Of a DNA stretch of 64,000 bases, positions 50,678 to 58,274 are shown piece by piece. Location of the stretch: NCBI RefSeq assembly GCF_000732535.1, contig NZ_APNK01000003.1:62001-126000 (forward strand). Direction: 5' to 3'. A model generated the notes under the pieces. The model saw nothing but the letters and a program-made list of their open reading frames with translations, did not search any database and was not told the DNA's origin. Made by a program: the position numbers and the translations under genes. Origin of the DNA: Salinisphaera hydrothermalis C41B8 (lineage in GTDB: Bacteria; Pseudomonadota; Gammaproteobacteria; Nevskiales; Salinisphaeraceae). Position 1 is the first letter of the stretch, and each line of letters opens with the position of its first letter.

Positions 50678-52453
50678 TCAGGCCGTACTGGTACCGGGTC
50701 CCGGTGCATCGGCCAGCGGCATGGGTTCGTCGGCGGTGGCGTCCTCGACGAGCAGGCTCTCGCCGGGCATGAGACGCGTGTATTGCACCGGCTCGCGGCC
50801 CGCGACCAGGCGTTCGCCCTCGGCGCGGACCACGGTGAACGTCTTCGCCTGATCTTCGTCCATCTCGGGGAAATCGCTTCGGAAATGCGCGCCGCGCGAT
50901 TCACGCCGGGCGAGCGCGGCCTCGGTGATCGCCCGGCTTACGGTGATCAGGCTCGCCAGGTTGAGCCAGTCGTGCCAGGTCACATTGTAGGCGCGGCTGG
51001 ACGCGTCCACACCCACCCCGCGCAGGCGCCCGGCCAGCACGTCGAGCTCGTCCAGCGCGGCGTGCATGGCCGTTTCTTCGCGCGCGATGCCGACTTTCTC
51101 CCACATCAGGTCGTAGAGCGCTTCGCGAATCGGCTGCAGCGATTCGCTGCTGTGCTGGAACGGGCGCTCGCAGTGCGCGACCGCCGCTTCGAGCTCGGCC
51201 TGGCTCGGCTCGGCCAACGGCGCGGCACGATCCACCCAGGCGGCCATGGTGTCGCCGGCAATGCCGCCGAACACCGTGGAGTTGGCCACGCCGTTGCCGC
51301 CGAGCCGATTCGCGCCGTGCACGCCGCCGGCATCCTCGCCGGCCACGAACAGACCGGGGAGCGAGGTGAAACAGCGTTCGTCGAAGACCACCCCGCCCAT
51401 CATGTAATGCGCGGTCGGAATCACTTCCACGCGCTCGCCGGCCAGATCGAAACCGCAGTCGGCACAGCGCTTGACCATGCCCTTGAACTGGGCGCGAACC
51501 TTGTCCGGCCCGAGATGCGCCATGTAGATGTACGCGCCGCCGTTCGGCGTGGCCCGACCCGCCTGGATCTCGCTGAAGATGCCGCGGCTGACGATATCGC
51601 GGGTGGCGCGCTCGCCGCGTTCGTCGTAGCGCTCCATGAAGCGCTCGCCGTCGCCGTTGAACAGATAGCCGCCGGCGCCGCGCAGCCCTTCCTCGAGCAC
51701 GGTGCCAGTCATGCGCGTGTGCTCGCCGGCCAGCAGGCCGGTGGGATGGAACTGCACCATCTCCATGTCGCGCAGGGCGAGCCCGGCGGCCAGCGCCATC
51801 GCCAGCCCGTCGCAGGATTTGTCGCCGGACGGCGTATGGTATTTGTACATGGTCGGTCCGCCGCCGGTGCCGAGCATGACGGCCCGGGCCCGGCAGAACA
51901 CGTATTCGCCGCTGCGGATATCGATCATCAACACGCCGGCGAGCGCATCGCCGGACTCGTTTCTGATCAGGGCCACCGCCCGGTGTTCTTCCAGGCGATC
52001 CACCCCGGTGGCCCAGGTCTGCTCGGCCAGCCGACTGATGATCTCGATGCCGGTGAGATCGCCGCGGTGCACGGTGCGATCGAAAGTCTGGCCGGCAAAG
52101 GCTTTCTGATGCACCGTGCCGTCGGCGTTGCGATCAAAGAAACAGCCGTAGACGTTTTCCAGTTCGCGGATCCGGACCTGCGCCTGCTCGACCAGCGTCC
52201 AGGCAACGTCCTGGTTGTTGAGCCACTTGCCGCCGTTGAGCGTGTCCATGAAATGACGCTCGGTGGAGTCGGTTGGCGCGAGTGCCACGTTGTAGCCGCC
52301 CTGGACCATGCGCGTACAGCCACATTTGCCGAGCAGGCCCTTCACCGCGATCGTCACCGACAGATCGGGTGCGGCCTGCTTGGCATGCAGCGCCGCCAAC
52401 AACCCGGCGCCGCCGCTGCCGAGTACGAGAATATCGGTCGTGATCTCTTTCAT
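50678..52453 (-). CDS. Complex-II-like flavoprotein subunit (SdhA/FrdA family)
   Basis: A 591-residue flavoprotein of the succinate dehydrogenase/fumarate reductase/L-aspartate oxidase family. FAD motif 'LVLGSGGAGLLAALHA' is at 9-24. Dicarboxylate-site elements are present: 'FHPTGLL', 'EEGLRGAGGYLFN' with the catalytic Arg, 'IPTAHYMMGG' and 'HGANRLGGN'. The His that carries covalent FAD in SdhA (in 'RSHTVSAQGG') is replaced by C46 in 'GCTRMVQGG', so FAD is probably non-covalent. It comes last in a B-D-C-A order, unlike housekeeping sdhCDAB. A dicarboxylate-like or sulfocarboxylate substrate is inferred. ATG at 52453 with a GAAGG site. Confidence 0.8.
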   Translation of the reverse strand: MKEITTDILVLGSGGAGLLAALHAKQAAPDLSVTIAVKGLLGKCGCTRMVQGGYNVALAPTDSTERHFMDTLNGGKWLNNQDVAWTLVEQAQVRIRELENVYGCFFDRNADGTVHQKAFAGQTFDRTVHRGDLTGIEIISRLAEQTWATGVDRLEEHRAVALIRNESGDALAGVLMIDIRSGEYVFCRARAVMLGTGGGPTMYKYHTPSGDKSCDGLAMALAAGLALRDMEMVQFHPTGLLAGEHTRMTGTVLEEGLRGAGGYLFNGDGERFMERYDERGERATRDIVSRGIFSEIQAGRATPNGGAYIYMAHLGPDKVRAQFKGMVKRCADCGFDLAGERVEVIPTAHYMMGGVVFDERCFTSLPGLFVAGEDAGGVHGANRLGGNGVANSTVFGGIAGDTMAAWVDRAAPLAEPSQAELEAAVAHCERPFQHSSESLQPIREALYDLMWEKVGIAREETAMHAALDELDVLAGRLRGVGVDASSRAYNVTWHDWLNLASLITVSRAITEAALARRESRGAHFRSDFPEMDEDQAKTFTVVRAEGERLVAGREPVQYTRLMPGESLLVEDATADEPMPLADAPGPGTSTA

Positions 52454-52469
52454 GACGTTACCTTCGTAC

Positions 52470-52814
52470 TCAGAACGCACGCAGCAGATAAGCCAGCCCG
52501 CAGGCCAGCGCCACCCCGAAACTGACCGCGACCAGATTCTTCTGGGCCGCCCTCCAGCCCAGCATCTCGAGCGCCAGAATCCGCAGGCCGCTGGCCAGAT
52601 GCACGGCCAGCAGGACGACCAGCCCGGTTTCGGCGAACCGCACCAGCGGCAGATCGGTCCAGCCGATGAAGCCCTGCAGGCTGGCGGCCCCGCGCAGCGA
52701 CAGGCCGAGCGCCCAGAAATGCACCGGCAGGAACAAGGCGAGCAACAGGCCCGACACGCGATGCGCGACGAACCCCCAGTACGGCAGATGCTGGCGTGGC
52801 CCGTCGGCGATCAT
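52470..52814 (-). CDS. Complex-II-like cytochrome b subunit (SdhC-like)
   Basis: A 114-residue membrane protein with three helices, resembling SdhC. The N-terminal 'FVAHRVSGLLLALFLPVH' matches the SdhC 'HRxSG' quinone-site motif, and 'LLAVHLASGLRIL' near residue 84 carries the candidate haem-b His. It starts with an ATGA overlap on the preceding small membrane subunit and is followed after 16 bp by the flavoprotein gene. It should anchor the complex and pass electrons to quinone. Confidence 0.75.
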   Translation of the reverse strand: MIADGPRQHLPYWGFVAHRVSGLLLALFLPVHFWALGLSLRGAASLQGFIGWTDLPLVRFAETGLVVLLAVHLASGLRILALEMLGWRAAQKNLVAVSFGVALACGLAYLLRAF

Positions 52815-53149
52815 GCGAACAACCCCTGCACGGCGCGCAGGCCGAGCCATAACGACAGAACACAGAACACGGCCGCGGCGATGGTCAGGCTGTTGCCGCG
52901 CCAGGCGGTGTGCTCGCGCACGATGTTGCGCAGCCCGATCGAGCCATGAATGGCAGCGACGACCACGAACACGCTGTAGAACACGAGCCAAGCGACCGAT
53001 CCACGCGTGCGCGCGAGAATCTCTTCGGCGCTCAGACCATTACGGATCACCACGATCATCGTGATCAGGTGCACCAGGACCGCGAAGGCCAACACCATCG
53101 AGGTCAGCCGCATGACCGCCCACAGGCGGACTTCGTTGGCGCGGTTCAT
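52811..53149 (-). CDS. Complex-II-like membrane anchor subunit (SdhD-like)
   Basis: A 112-residue three-helix membrane protein. 'VMRLTSMVLAFAVLVHLITM' forms the first helix and 'AAIHGSIGLRNIVREH' resembles the SdhD 'HAxxGxxxI' haem/quinone region. Both ends overlap neighbours by ATGA, so it is tightly coupled to the Fe-S subunit before it and the SdhC-like subunit after it. The assignment is based on pattern and position, because these anchors are poorly conserved. Confidence 0.7.
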   Translation of the reverse strand: MNRANEVRLWAVMRLTSMVLAFAVLVHLITMIVVIRNGLSAEEILARTRGSVAWLVFYSVFVVVAAIHGSIGLRNIVREHTAWRGNSLTIAAAVFCVLSLWLGLRAVQGLFA

Positions 53150-53868
53150 AGCTTGCCTCGCAGCGCGGCCTTGAAGCTCAGGCGCTTCAGGCCGGCAATC
53201 GACGACGCCGGATCGAGTTCCATCGGACAGCGCAGCGTGCAGCTCTGCTGGCTGTGACAGGCATGACAGCCGGCGTCGCCCGAGACCGCACGCAGGCGTG
53301 CGGGACGGCCGCCGTCACGTTCGTCGTTCATCTGTACCCAGGCGCGATTGAGCGCAGCCGGGCCGAGATACTCCGGATTCCAGGACACCACGTCGCAGCT
53401 GCTGTAGCACACGCCACAGCCGATGCATTCCTGGGCGGCGTCGGCCCAGGAGCGCTGCTTGCCGGCCGGCTCGACGACGGCGAAATCGTCATCGGCCGGG
53501 CGCGTTTCCGACGGCACGAACGGGCCCTCGGCGCGCTCCCATTTATCAAAGAACGGCGCCATGTCGGTGACCAGATCCTTGACGATCGGCAGATTGGCCA
53601 GCGGCTGGATGGTCAGCCGGCCGTCGCGCGCGACCTTGTCGACATGGGTGCGACAGGTCCAGCGCGATACGCCGTTGACCCGCATCGCACAAGAACCGCA
53701 CATGCCGACGCGGCAGGCGAAACGATAGGACAGCGCGGGATCGAGCTCTCGCTGGATATGGCTGACCACGTCCAGCACGGTCTGGTTGGCACGCTGGGGT
53801 ACGTCGTGTTCCACGAAGCCGCCGTCGGCGTCGCCTTTCCAGACGGCGACGGTCAGGGTTGCAGTCAT
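53146..53868 (-). CDS. Complex-II-like iron-sulfur subunit (SdhB/FrdB family)
   Basis: A 240-residue three-cluster iron-sulfur protein. The [2Fe-2S] ligands are C52, C57, C60 and C72. C148, C151 and C154 of 'CIGCGVC' bind the [4Fe-4S], and C158, C204 and C210 or nearby ('CHACHSQQSC', 'LRCPMELDP') the third cluster. All are intact, so electron transfer from flavin to quinone is expected. It is the first of the four complex genes and starts by ATGA overlap with the HAD gene. Confidence 0.85.
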   Translation of the reverse strand: MTATLTVAVWKGDADGGFVEHDVPQRANQTVLDVVSHIQRELDPALSYRFACRVGMCGSCAMRVNGVSRWTCRTHVDKVARDGRLTIQPLANLPIVKDLVTDMAPFFDKWERAEGPFVPSETRPADDDFAVVEPAGKQRSWADAAQECIGCGVCYSSCDVVSWNPEYLGPAALNRAWVQMNDERDGGRPARLRAVSGDAGCHACHSQQSCTLRCPMELDPASSIAGLKRLSFKAALRGKL

Positions 53869-54581
53869 GAACGAGCCTCCGTCGACGAGATCGCCGAGAG
53901 TGCGGCCGGCAGCCCGGACAGATCGGCCACGGTGAATGAGGGGGCGAACTGCGGATGGAGCAGTACGTCGTCGAAGCGATTCGACCAGCCACAGAGCAGG
54001 CCGGCCGAGCGCGCGCCCATCACGTCGGTGGACGAGCCGGCCACGTGCAGCAGGCCGTCGCGGTCGATGACCAACGCCTCGAGCGCGTAGGTATAGACGC
54101 GCGGCTGCGGCTTGTAGGCACCGGCACGCTCGGCCGAGATCACGGCATCAATGCCGGGCAGACGCGCGGCGAGCGCTTCGAGCATGTCCTGATCGCCGTT
54201 GGACAGCAGCGCCAGCCGGTAGCCGCCGCGGCGCAGCGCGGCGAGCGCGGCCGGGGCTTCCGGCCACGGCTCGAGCGCATCCCAGGCCGCGACCAGCGCG
54301 CATCGCGCTCGTTCGCCCAGATCGAGCCCGCAGTGGGCCAGCGCATAGTCGAGCGCCAGGCGCGTGGCGCGCCGAAACGACAGATGACCGCGCTCGAGCA
54401 TGGCGTGATGCTGGGCGAGCGCAAGCTGCTGGCGCCGCCAGAGTTCCAGTACGCGCTCGCCCTCGCCCCGGTCCGTTGCAGCGAACGCCTCGTGGATATG
54501 CGGCAGCAGACTGGTCCGGAAATCGAACAGCGCCGAATAGACATCGAAGCTGATCCACTCGATGGCATGTCGTTCAGGCAT
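53865..54581 (-). CDS. HAD superfamily hydrolase, type II haloacid dehalogenase-like
   Basis: A 238-residue HAD enzyme. The nucleophile is D13 in 'SFDVYSALFD'. Motif II is in 'LLSNGDQ', the Lys of motif III in 'AYKPQPRVY', and the acidic motif IV in 'GSSTDVMGARSAG', with 'CGWSNR' as in (S)-2-haloacid dehalogenases. Those enzymes replace a 2-halogen on a carboxylate with OH. Embedded by overlaps between the TSUP and the SdhB-like genes, it may process a halo- or phospho-substituted analogue entering the pathway. The true substrate is unknown. Confidence 0.78.
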   Translation of the reverse strand: MPERHAIEWISFDVYSALFDFRTSLLPHIHEAFAATDRGEGERVLELWRRQQLALAQHHAMLERGHLSFRRATRLALDYALAHCGLDLGERARCALVAAWDALEPWPEAPAALAALRRGGYRLALLSNGDQDMLEALAARLPGIDAVISAERAGAYKPQPRVYTYALEALVIDRDGLLHVAGSSTDVMGARSAGLLCGWSNRFDDVLLHPQFAPSFTVADLSGLPAALSAISSTEARS

Positions 54582-55338
54582 ACAACCCCCGACGAATCAG
54601 ATTCGCGCCGAGCAGCATCAGCAACACCAGCAGCACGCGCCGGAACACCTCGGGCTGGATATGACGGCGCAGGCGCCGGCCCAGCCAGAGCCCGGCGAAC
54701 ACCGGCAGCAGGGCCAGCGTCGACCAATACGCTTCCGTCGCGCCGAACACGCCGGTATAGGCATAGGTGGCCGCCAGCGGCACCGCGCCGGCGAGCGCGA
54801 TGACGCCGTAGGCGCCGACGAATTCCTCGCGGTCGAGCCCGCAGGCCACGAGATACATGAGCAGCGGCGGCCCGTTGACGGTCGACAGCCCGTTCACGAC
54901 ACCGGTGGAGCCGCCGACCACCGCACCGACCCAGTTGCGGTGACGTGCTGCCAGGCGCAGGTCGGGCTTGATCAGATTGACGAGCGCGAACGCGATCGCG
55001 ATGACGCCGAGAATCGTCAGCAGCCGGGCCGGATCGATCCGCGCCATCCAGTAGCCGCCGATCGCGGTGCCGATGGCGAAACAAACGATCATCGGCCAGA
55101 ACCGCCGACAGGCCGTGCGCCAATAGCCGCTCTGCAGCGCCTGCCATAGATTGGAAGCCAGCACCGGCACCACCATCAGTGCGAGTACGGCATGCGGATC
55201 GAGCAGGCCGCCCAGCAGCGATACGCTGAAGACCGGCATGCCGAGGCCGAGCGTGCCCTTGACCGCGGCAGCGACCACCAGGATGGTGGCCACGACCAGC
55301 AGCCCGATAGCGGGCGACAGCCCCGCGATCGCGATCAT
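54574..55338 (-). CDS. TSUP (TauE/SafE) family exporter, candidate sulfite exporter
   Basis: A 254-residue TSUP membrane protein with about eight helices. The half-repeat motifs 'VKGTLGLGMPVFSVSLLGGLL' (27-46 region) and 'GGSTGVVNGLSTVNGPPLLMYL' (142-163 region) are characteristic. TSUP members export sulfite released during taurine, cysteate or sulfolactate degradation. The ATG at 55338 overlaps the ABC permease stop as ATGA, and its own stop overlaps the HAD gene by 8 bp. Export of sulfite made by SuyAB is the natural reading. Confidence 0.8.
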   Translation of the reverse strand: MIAIAGLSPAIGLLVVATILVVAAAVKGTLGLGMPVFSVSLLGGLLDPHAVLALMVVPVLASNLWQALQSGYWRTACRRFWPMIVCFAIGTAIGGYWMARIDPARLLTILGVIAIAFALVNLIKPDLRLAARHRNWVGAVVGGSTGVVNGLSTVNGPPLLMYLVACGLDREEFVGAYGVIALAGAVPLAATYAYTGVFGATEAYWSTLALLPVFAGLWLGRRLRRHIQPEVFRRVLLVLLMLLGANLIRRGLYA

Positions 55339-56237
55339 CGCGTCATGCCCCACTTGCGCACGGTGTGCACTTCGATGGTCCGGAACACCAGGCCCTCGAC
55401 CAGCAGCCCGATCAGGATCACCGTGAACAGACCGGCGAACACCGAAGCGGTCTGCAGTTCGTTGCGGTTCTCGAAGATGAACCAGCCGATGCCGCCGCCG
55501 CTGGAGGTGGCGCCGAACACCAGCTCGGCCGCGATCTGGGTGCGCCAGGCGAACATCCAGCCGATCTTCAGGCCCGACAGAATGGTCGGGAATGCCGCCG
55601 GCATTAGCAACTTGGCCACGTAACGCCAGCCCTTCAGGCCGTAGTTGCGCCCGGCCATGCGCAGCGTCTCGCTCACCGAGATGAAGCCGGACAGCATGTT
55701 GAGCGCGACCGCCCACAGCACCGCGTGAATCAGCACGAACACGATGCTGCCCGCGCCGAGGCCGAACCACATGAGCGCCAGCGGCAGCAGCGCGATTGCC
55801 GGCAGCGGGCTGAACATGGCCGTCAGCACCCCGAGCAGATCGGAACCGAACCGCGTGAGCACCGCGAACATGGTGAGCAGTGTCGCCAGCACCACGCCGC
55901 TCACATAGCCGATCAGCAGGATCGATATCGAGTTCCAGGCCCGGATCAGCAACGGCCCGTGCACGGTCGAATCCCAGAGCGCCTGAATGGTCGCGGTGAA
56001 GGTCGGGAACAACAGCGGGCTGTTGGCCCACATGGCATAGATCTGCCAGATCAGCCCGAGCACCACCAGAATGAATAGGTTGCGAGCCAGCGAGTTGTCG
56101 CGCAGCCGCTGCCATGGGCTCAGGCTGCGGGAAATCTCGCCGATCTCGCCGATGGACCGCGGCTCGCGCTCGAATTCATCTCGCACCGGGGGCTCGATTC
56201 GCGCGGCGGGCACTGCCTCATCTGCCTTATTCGCCAT
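55335..56237 (-). CDS. ABC transporter permease, nitrate/sulfonate/taurine type
   Basis: A 300-residue permease of the SsuC/TauC family with about six helices after a charged N-terminal tail of roughly 45 residues. The coupling-helix region 'AGRNYGLKGWRYVAKLLMPAAFP' (about 205-227) has the EAA-like loop that contacts the ATPase. The ATG at 56237 overlaps the ATPase gene by 11 bp. It would form the channel for the sulfonate-type binding protein encoded upstream. Confidence 0.85.
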   Translation of the reverse strand: MANKADEAVPAARIEPPVRDEFEREPRSIGEIGEISRSLSPWQRLRDNSLARNLFILVVLGLIWQIYAMWANSPLLFPTFTATIQALWDSTVHGPLLIRAWNSISILLIGYVSGVVLATLLTMFAVLTRFGSDLLGVLTAMFSPLPAIALLPLALMWFGLGAGSIVFVLIHAVLWAVALNMLSGFISVSETLRMAGRNYGLKGWRYVAKLLMPAAFPTILSGLKIGWMFAWRTQIAAELVFGATSSGGGIGWFIFENRNELQTASVFAGLFTVILIGLLVEGLVFRTIEVHTVRKWGMTR

Positions 56238-57066
56238 GATGTTGCCCCATCGCATCGATCCGCTCGGCAAACAGCATGTCGTGGATGCGTTGCTGCAAGG
56301 CATGGAACTCGGCGCAGTCCTGATTGGCGTGATTGAACTGCTGGGCATTGAGTTCGGCGCGAACCTGCCCCGGGTGCGGCGAGAGCACCAGAATGCGCGA
56401 GCCGATGATGACCGCTTCCTGGATGGAATGGGTCACAAACAACACTGTGAAGCGCAATTCCTCCCAGAGCTCGAGCAATTCCTCCTGCATCTTCAAGCGG
56501 GTGAGCGCATCCAGTGCGGCGAACGGTTCGTCCATCAGCAGAATGGCCGGGCCCATCGCCATGCCACGCGCGATGGAGGCGCGCTGCTTCATGCCGCCCG
56601 AGAGCTGGTGCGGGTAGGCATCGAAGAACTTCGTGAGGTTCACTTTCTCCAGATAGCGCTTGGCCCGGTCGACGGCCTCGGCCCGTGCGTACTTGCCGCT
56701 GGTGACCATCGGGAAGACCACGTTCTCCAGCACCGTCTTCCAGGGCAGCAGCTGCTCGAACTCCTGGAACACCATCATCCGGTCCGGGCCGGGGGCATGC
56801 ACCGGCTTGCCGTTGAGATTGATCTCGCCCTCGACCGGCGACATGAACCCGCCGACGCCCTTGAGCAGCGTCGACTTGCCGCAGCCCGACGGCCCCAGCA
56901 GCACAAATCGGTCGCCCGGGAAGACCTGGAAATCCACTTGGTAGCTGGCGGTGACGATCTGTTTCTTGGTCTTGTACTGCAGCGTCACGCCCTTGACGTC
57001 GAGCAGCGGCGTGGCGCCCGGCGCTACCGATTCGGTTTCGGTTCGATTGATAGTTGCGGTCGGCAT
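56227..57066 (-). CDS. ABC transporter ATPase, nitrate/sulfonate/taurine type
   Basis: A 279-residue ATP-binding subunit of the SsuB/TauB family. Walker A 'GPSGCGKST', Q-loop in 'VFQEFEQLLPW', signature 'LSGGMKQRA', Walker B 'ILLMDEP' and the switch His in 'FVTHSIQEA' are all intact. The ATG at 57066 follows GGAGGAG. The N-terminal 20 residues before the ABC domain are a short extension. It is 62 bp after the binding protein and overlaps the permease. Confidence 0.88.
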   Translation of the reverse strand: MPTATINRTETESVAPGATPLLDVKGVTLQYKTKKQIVTASYQVDFQVFPGDRFVLLGPSGCGKSTLLKGVGGFMSPVEGEINLNGKPVHAPGPDRMMVFQEFEQLLPWKTVLENVVFPMVTSGKYARAEAVDRAKRYLEKVNLTKFFDAYPHQLSGGMKQRASIARGMAMGPAILLMDEPFAALDALTRLKMQEELLELWEELRFTVLFVTHSIQEAVIIGSRILVLSPHPGQVRAELNAQQFNHANQDCAEFHALQQRIHDMLFAERIDAMGQHHGE

Positions 57067-57128
57067 GGCATCTCCTCCGATAGCCTTATTCACCCGGCCC
57101 GTGTTGGCGACCGATTGTTCTCATCCGC

Positions 57129-58160
57129 TCAGCTGCCCTTGTCCTGACTCAGATTGTCGAAAAACACGTCCTTCCAGGATTTCGGCATGTGGTCGATCGA
57201 CCCGGTCTTGTGCATGAACTGTGCGTACTTCATGACGTTCTTCGGGGTGACCGTGAACTCGATGGCCGGGTCGGTGATGATCTTGTAGATGAGCGACTCC
57301 GGCAGCTTGGAGCTCGCCTGCTCGATATAGATCTGTGCCGCCTGCCTGGGATGCGCCTTGATAAAGGCCATCGCCTGCTGGAGCGCCGCAAACACGGCGG
57401 CATATACCTTCGGATTCTTCTGTCGATAGCCCTGGGTCGCCCAAATCGTGTTGAACGTCGACTTGCCGCCCAACACGTCGTACGACGAGAGAATCTTATG
57501 CACGCCCGGCTTTTCCAACTCTTCCTGGTAGTAGGGCGGCGAACCGAAATGGGCGTCGACGTTGCTCTTGCTGAGCATCGCGGCCATCGCGTCCGGGTGC
57601 TTCATGGATACGGTCAGGTGATCGAGCTTGTCGTAGGACTTGATGCCCCACTGCTTGGCCGCGGCCATTTGCAAGGTCACTGCCTGAATGGACACCTTGA
57701 CCGCCGGCAGGCCGATCCGGTCCGCATTGCTCAGGTCCTTGATGCTGTGCACATTGGGATTGATCGTTGTCAGCACGATCGGCATCGAATTGAGCGAGGC
57801 GACGCCGCGGACGTTGCTGCTGCCCTTGGTCTTGTCCCAGATCTTGAGCAGCGGGCCCACGCCGCTAGCCGCAAAGTCGAGGCTGCCCGAGAGCAACGCC
57901 GCGCTCGCCGAATCGCCGCCGCCGAGCGTCTTCCACTCGACCTTGAGATTCTTGATGCCGCGTTTGGCCGCCTGTTTCTCGACCAGCTGCTGCTGCTGCA
58001 TGACCATCAGCGGGAGATAGCCGATCCCGTACTGCTGGGATATGCGAACCGTGCCAGGGCTGCTGTGCGAGCAGGCTGCCAGCGCGGTGACGACGGTCAT
58101 CACCGCGCCGAGCGCGACGGCCCGCCAGTTCCACCGCCGATAAGCTGTGTGGTGCGACAT
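57129..58160 (-). CDS. ABC transporter substrate-binding lipoprotein, SsuA/TauA-like
   Basis: A 343-residue periplasmic binding protein of the NMT1/SsuA family. The signal ends in a lipobox ('TALAAC', Cys near residue 30), so it should be a lipoprotein. 'RISQQYGIGYLPLMVMQQQQLVEK' is the typical opening strand-helix, and 'KTLGGGDSASAALLSGSLDFAASG' the ligand-loop region. Relatives bind alkanesulfonates, taurine, nitrate or thiamine precursors. With suyAB next door, a sulfonate ligand is the best guess. ATG at 58160 with a GAGGAGAACC site. Confidence 0.85.
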   Translation of the reverse strand: MSHHTAYRRWNWRAVALGAVMTVVTALAACSHSSPGTVRISQQYGIGYLPLMVMQQQQLVEKQAAKRGIKNLKVEWKTLGGGDSASAALLSGSLDFAASGVGPLLKIWDKTKGSSNVRGVASLNSMPIVLTTINPNVHSIKDLSNADRIGLPAVKVSIQAVTLQMAAAKQWGIKSYDKLDHLTVSMKHPDAMAAMLSKSNVDAHFGSPPYYQEELEKPGVHKILSSYDVLGGKSTFNTIWATQGYRQKNPKVYAAVFAALQQAMAFIKAHPRQAAQIYIEQASSKLPESLIYKIITDPAIEFTVTPKNVMKYAQFMHKTGSIDHMPKSWKDVFFDNLSQDKGS

Positions 58161-58228
58161 GGTTCTCCTCCGCTTCGCGGCCCGCATTCGTTATTGATGT
58201 GTGCGGGTCCGCTTTGGTGTGGGTGATG

Positions 58229-58267
58229 GGCGTGCGGCCGCTGAGTCAGAGCCGGCCGCCGCACGCC
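58229..58267 (-). terminator. Stem-loop between suyB and the ABC binding-protein gene
   Basis: GGCGTGCGGCCG (58229-58240) pairs with CGGCCGCCGCACGCC (58253-58267), with a 3-base bulge and a 12-base loop. It sits in the 114-bp gap downstream of suyB. It may act as a partial terminator or mRNA end protector, giving suyAB a different expression level from the genes after it. Confidence 0.45.
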
Positions 58268-58274
58268 AGTGGCA

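Noticed and set aside
50654-52525. 623-codon open frame on the plus strand, antisense to the complex-II flavoprotein
   Set aside because: Same reason: a His/Gly/Arg-rich low-complexity product, opposite a protein with clear FAD and active-site motifs.
52470-53868. Housekeeping succinate dehydrogenase
   Set aside because: The order B-D-C-A, the missing flavinylation His, tight coupling to a TSUP exporter and HAD gene, and the sulfonate context argue for a specialised enzyme, although I cannot exclude a second true succinate dehydrogenase.
50678-53868. Adenylylsulfate reductase (AprAB) reading of the flavoprotein and Fe-S genes
   Set aside because: The Fe-S subunit has the three-cluster SdhB cysteine pattern and membrane anchors are present, unlike AprB.
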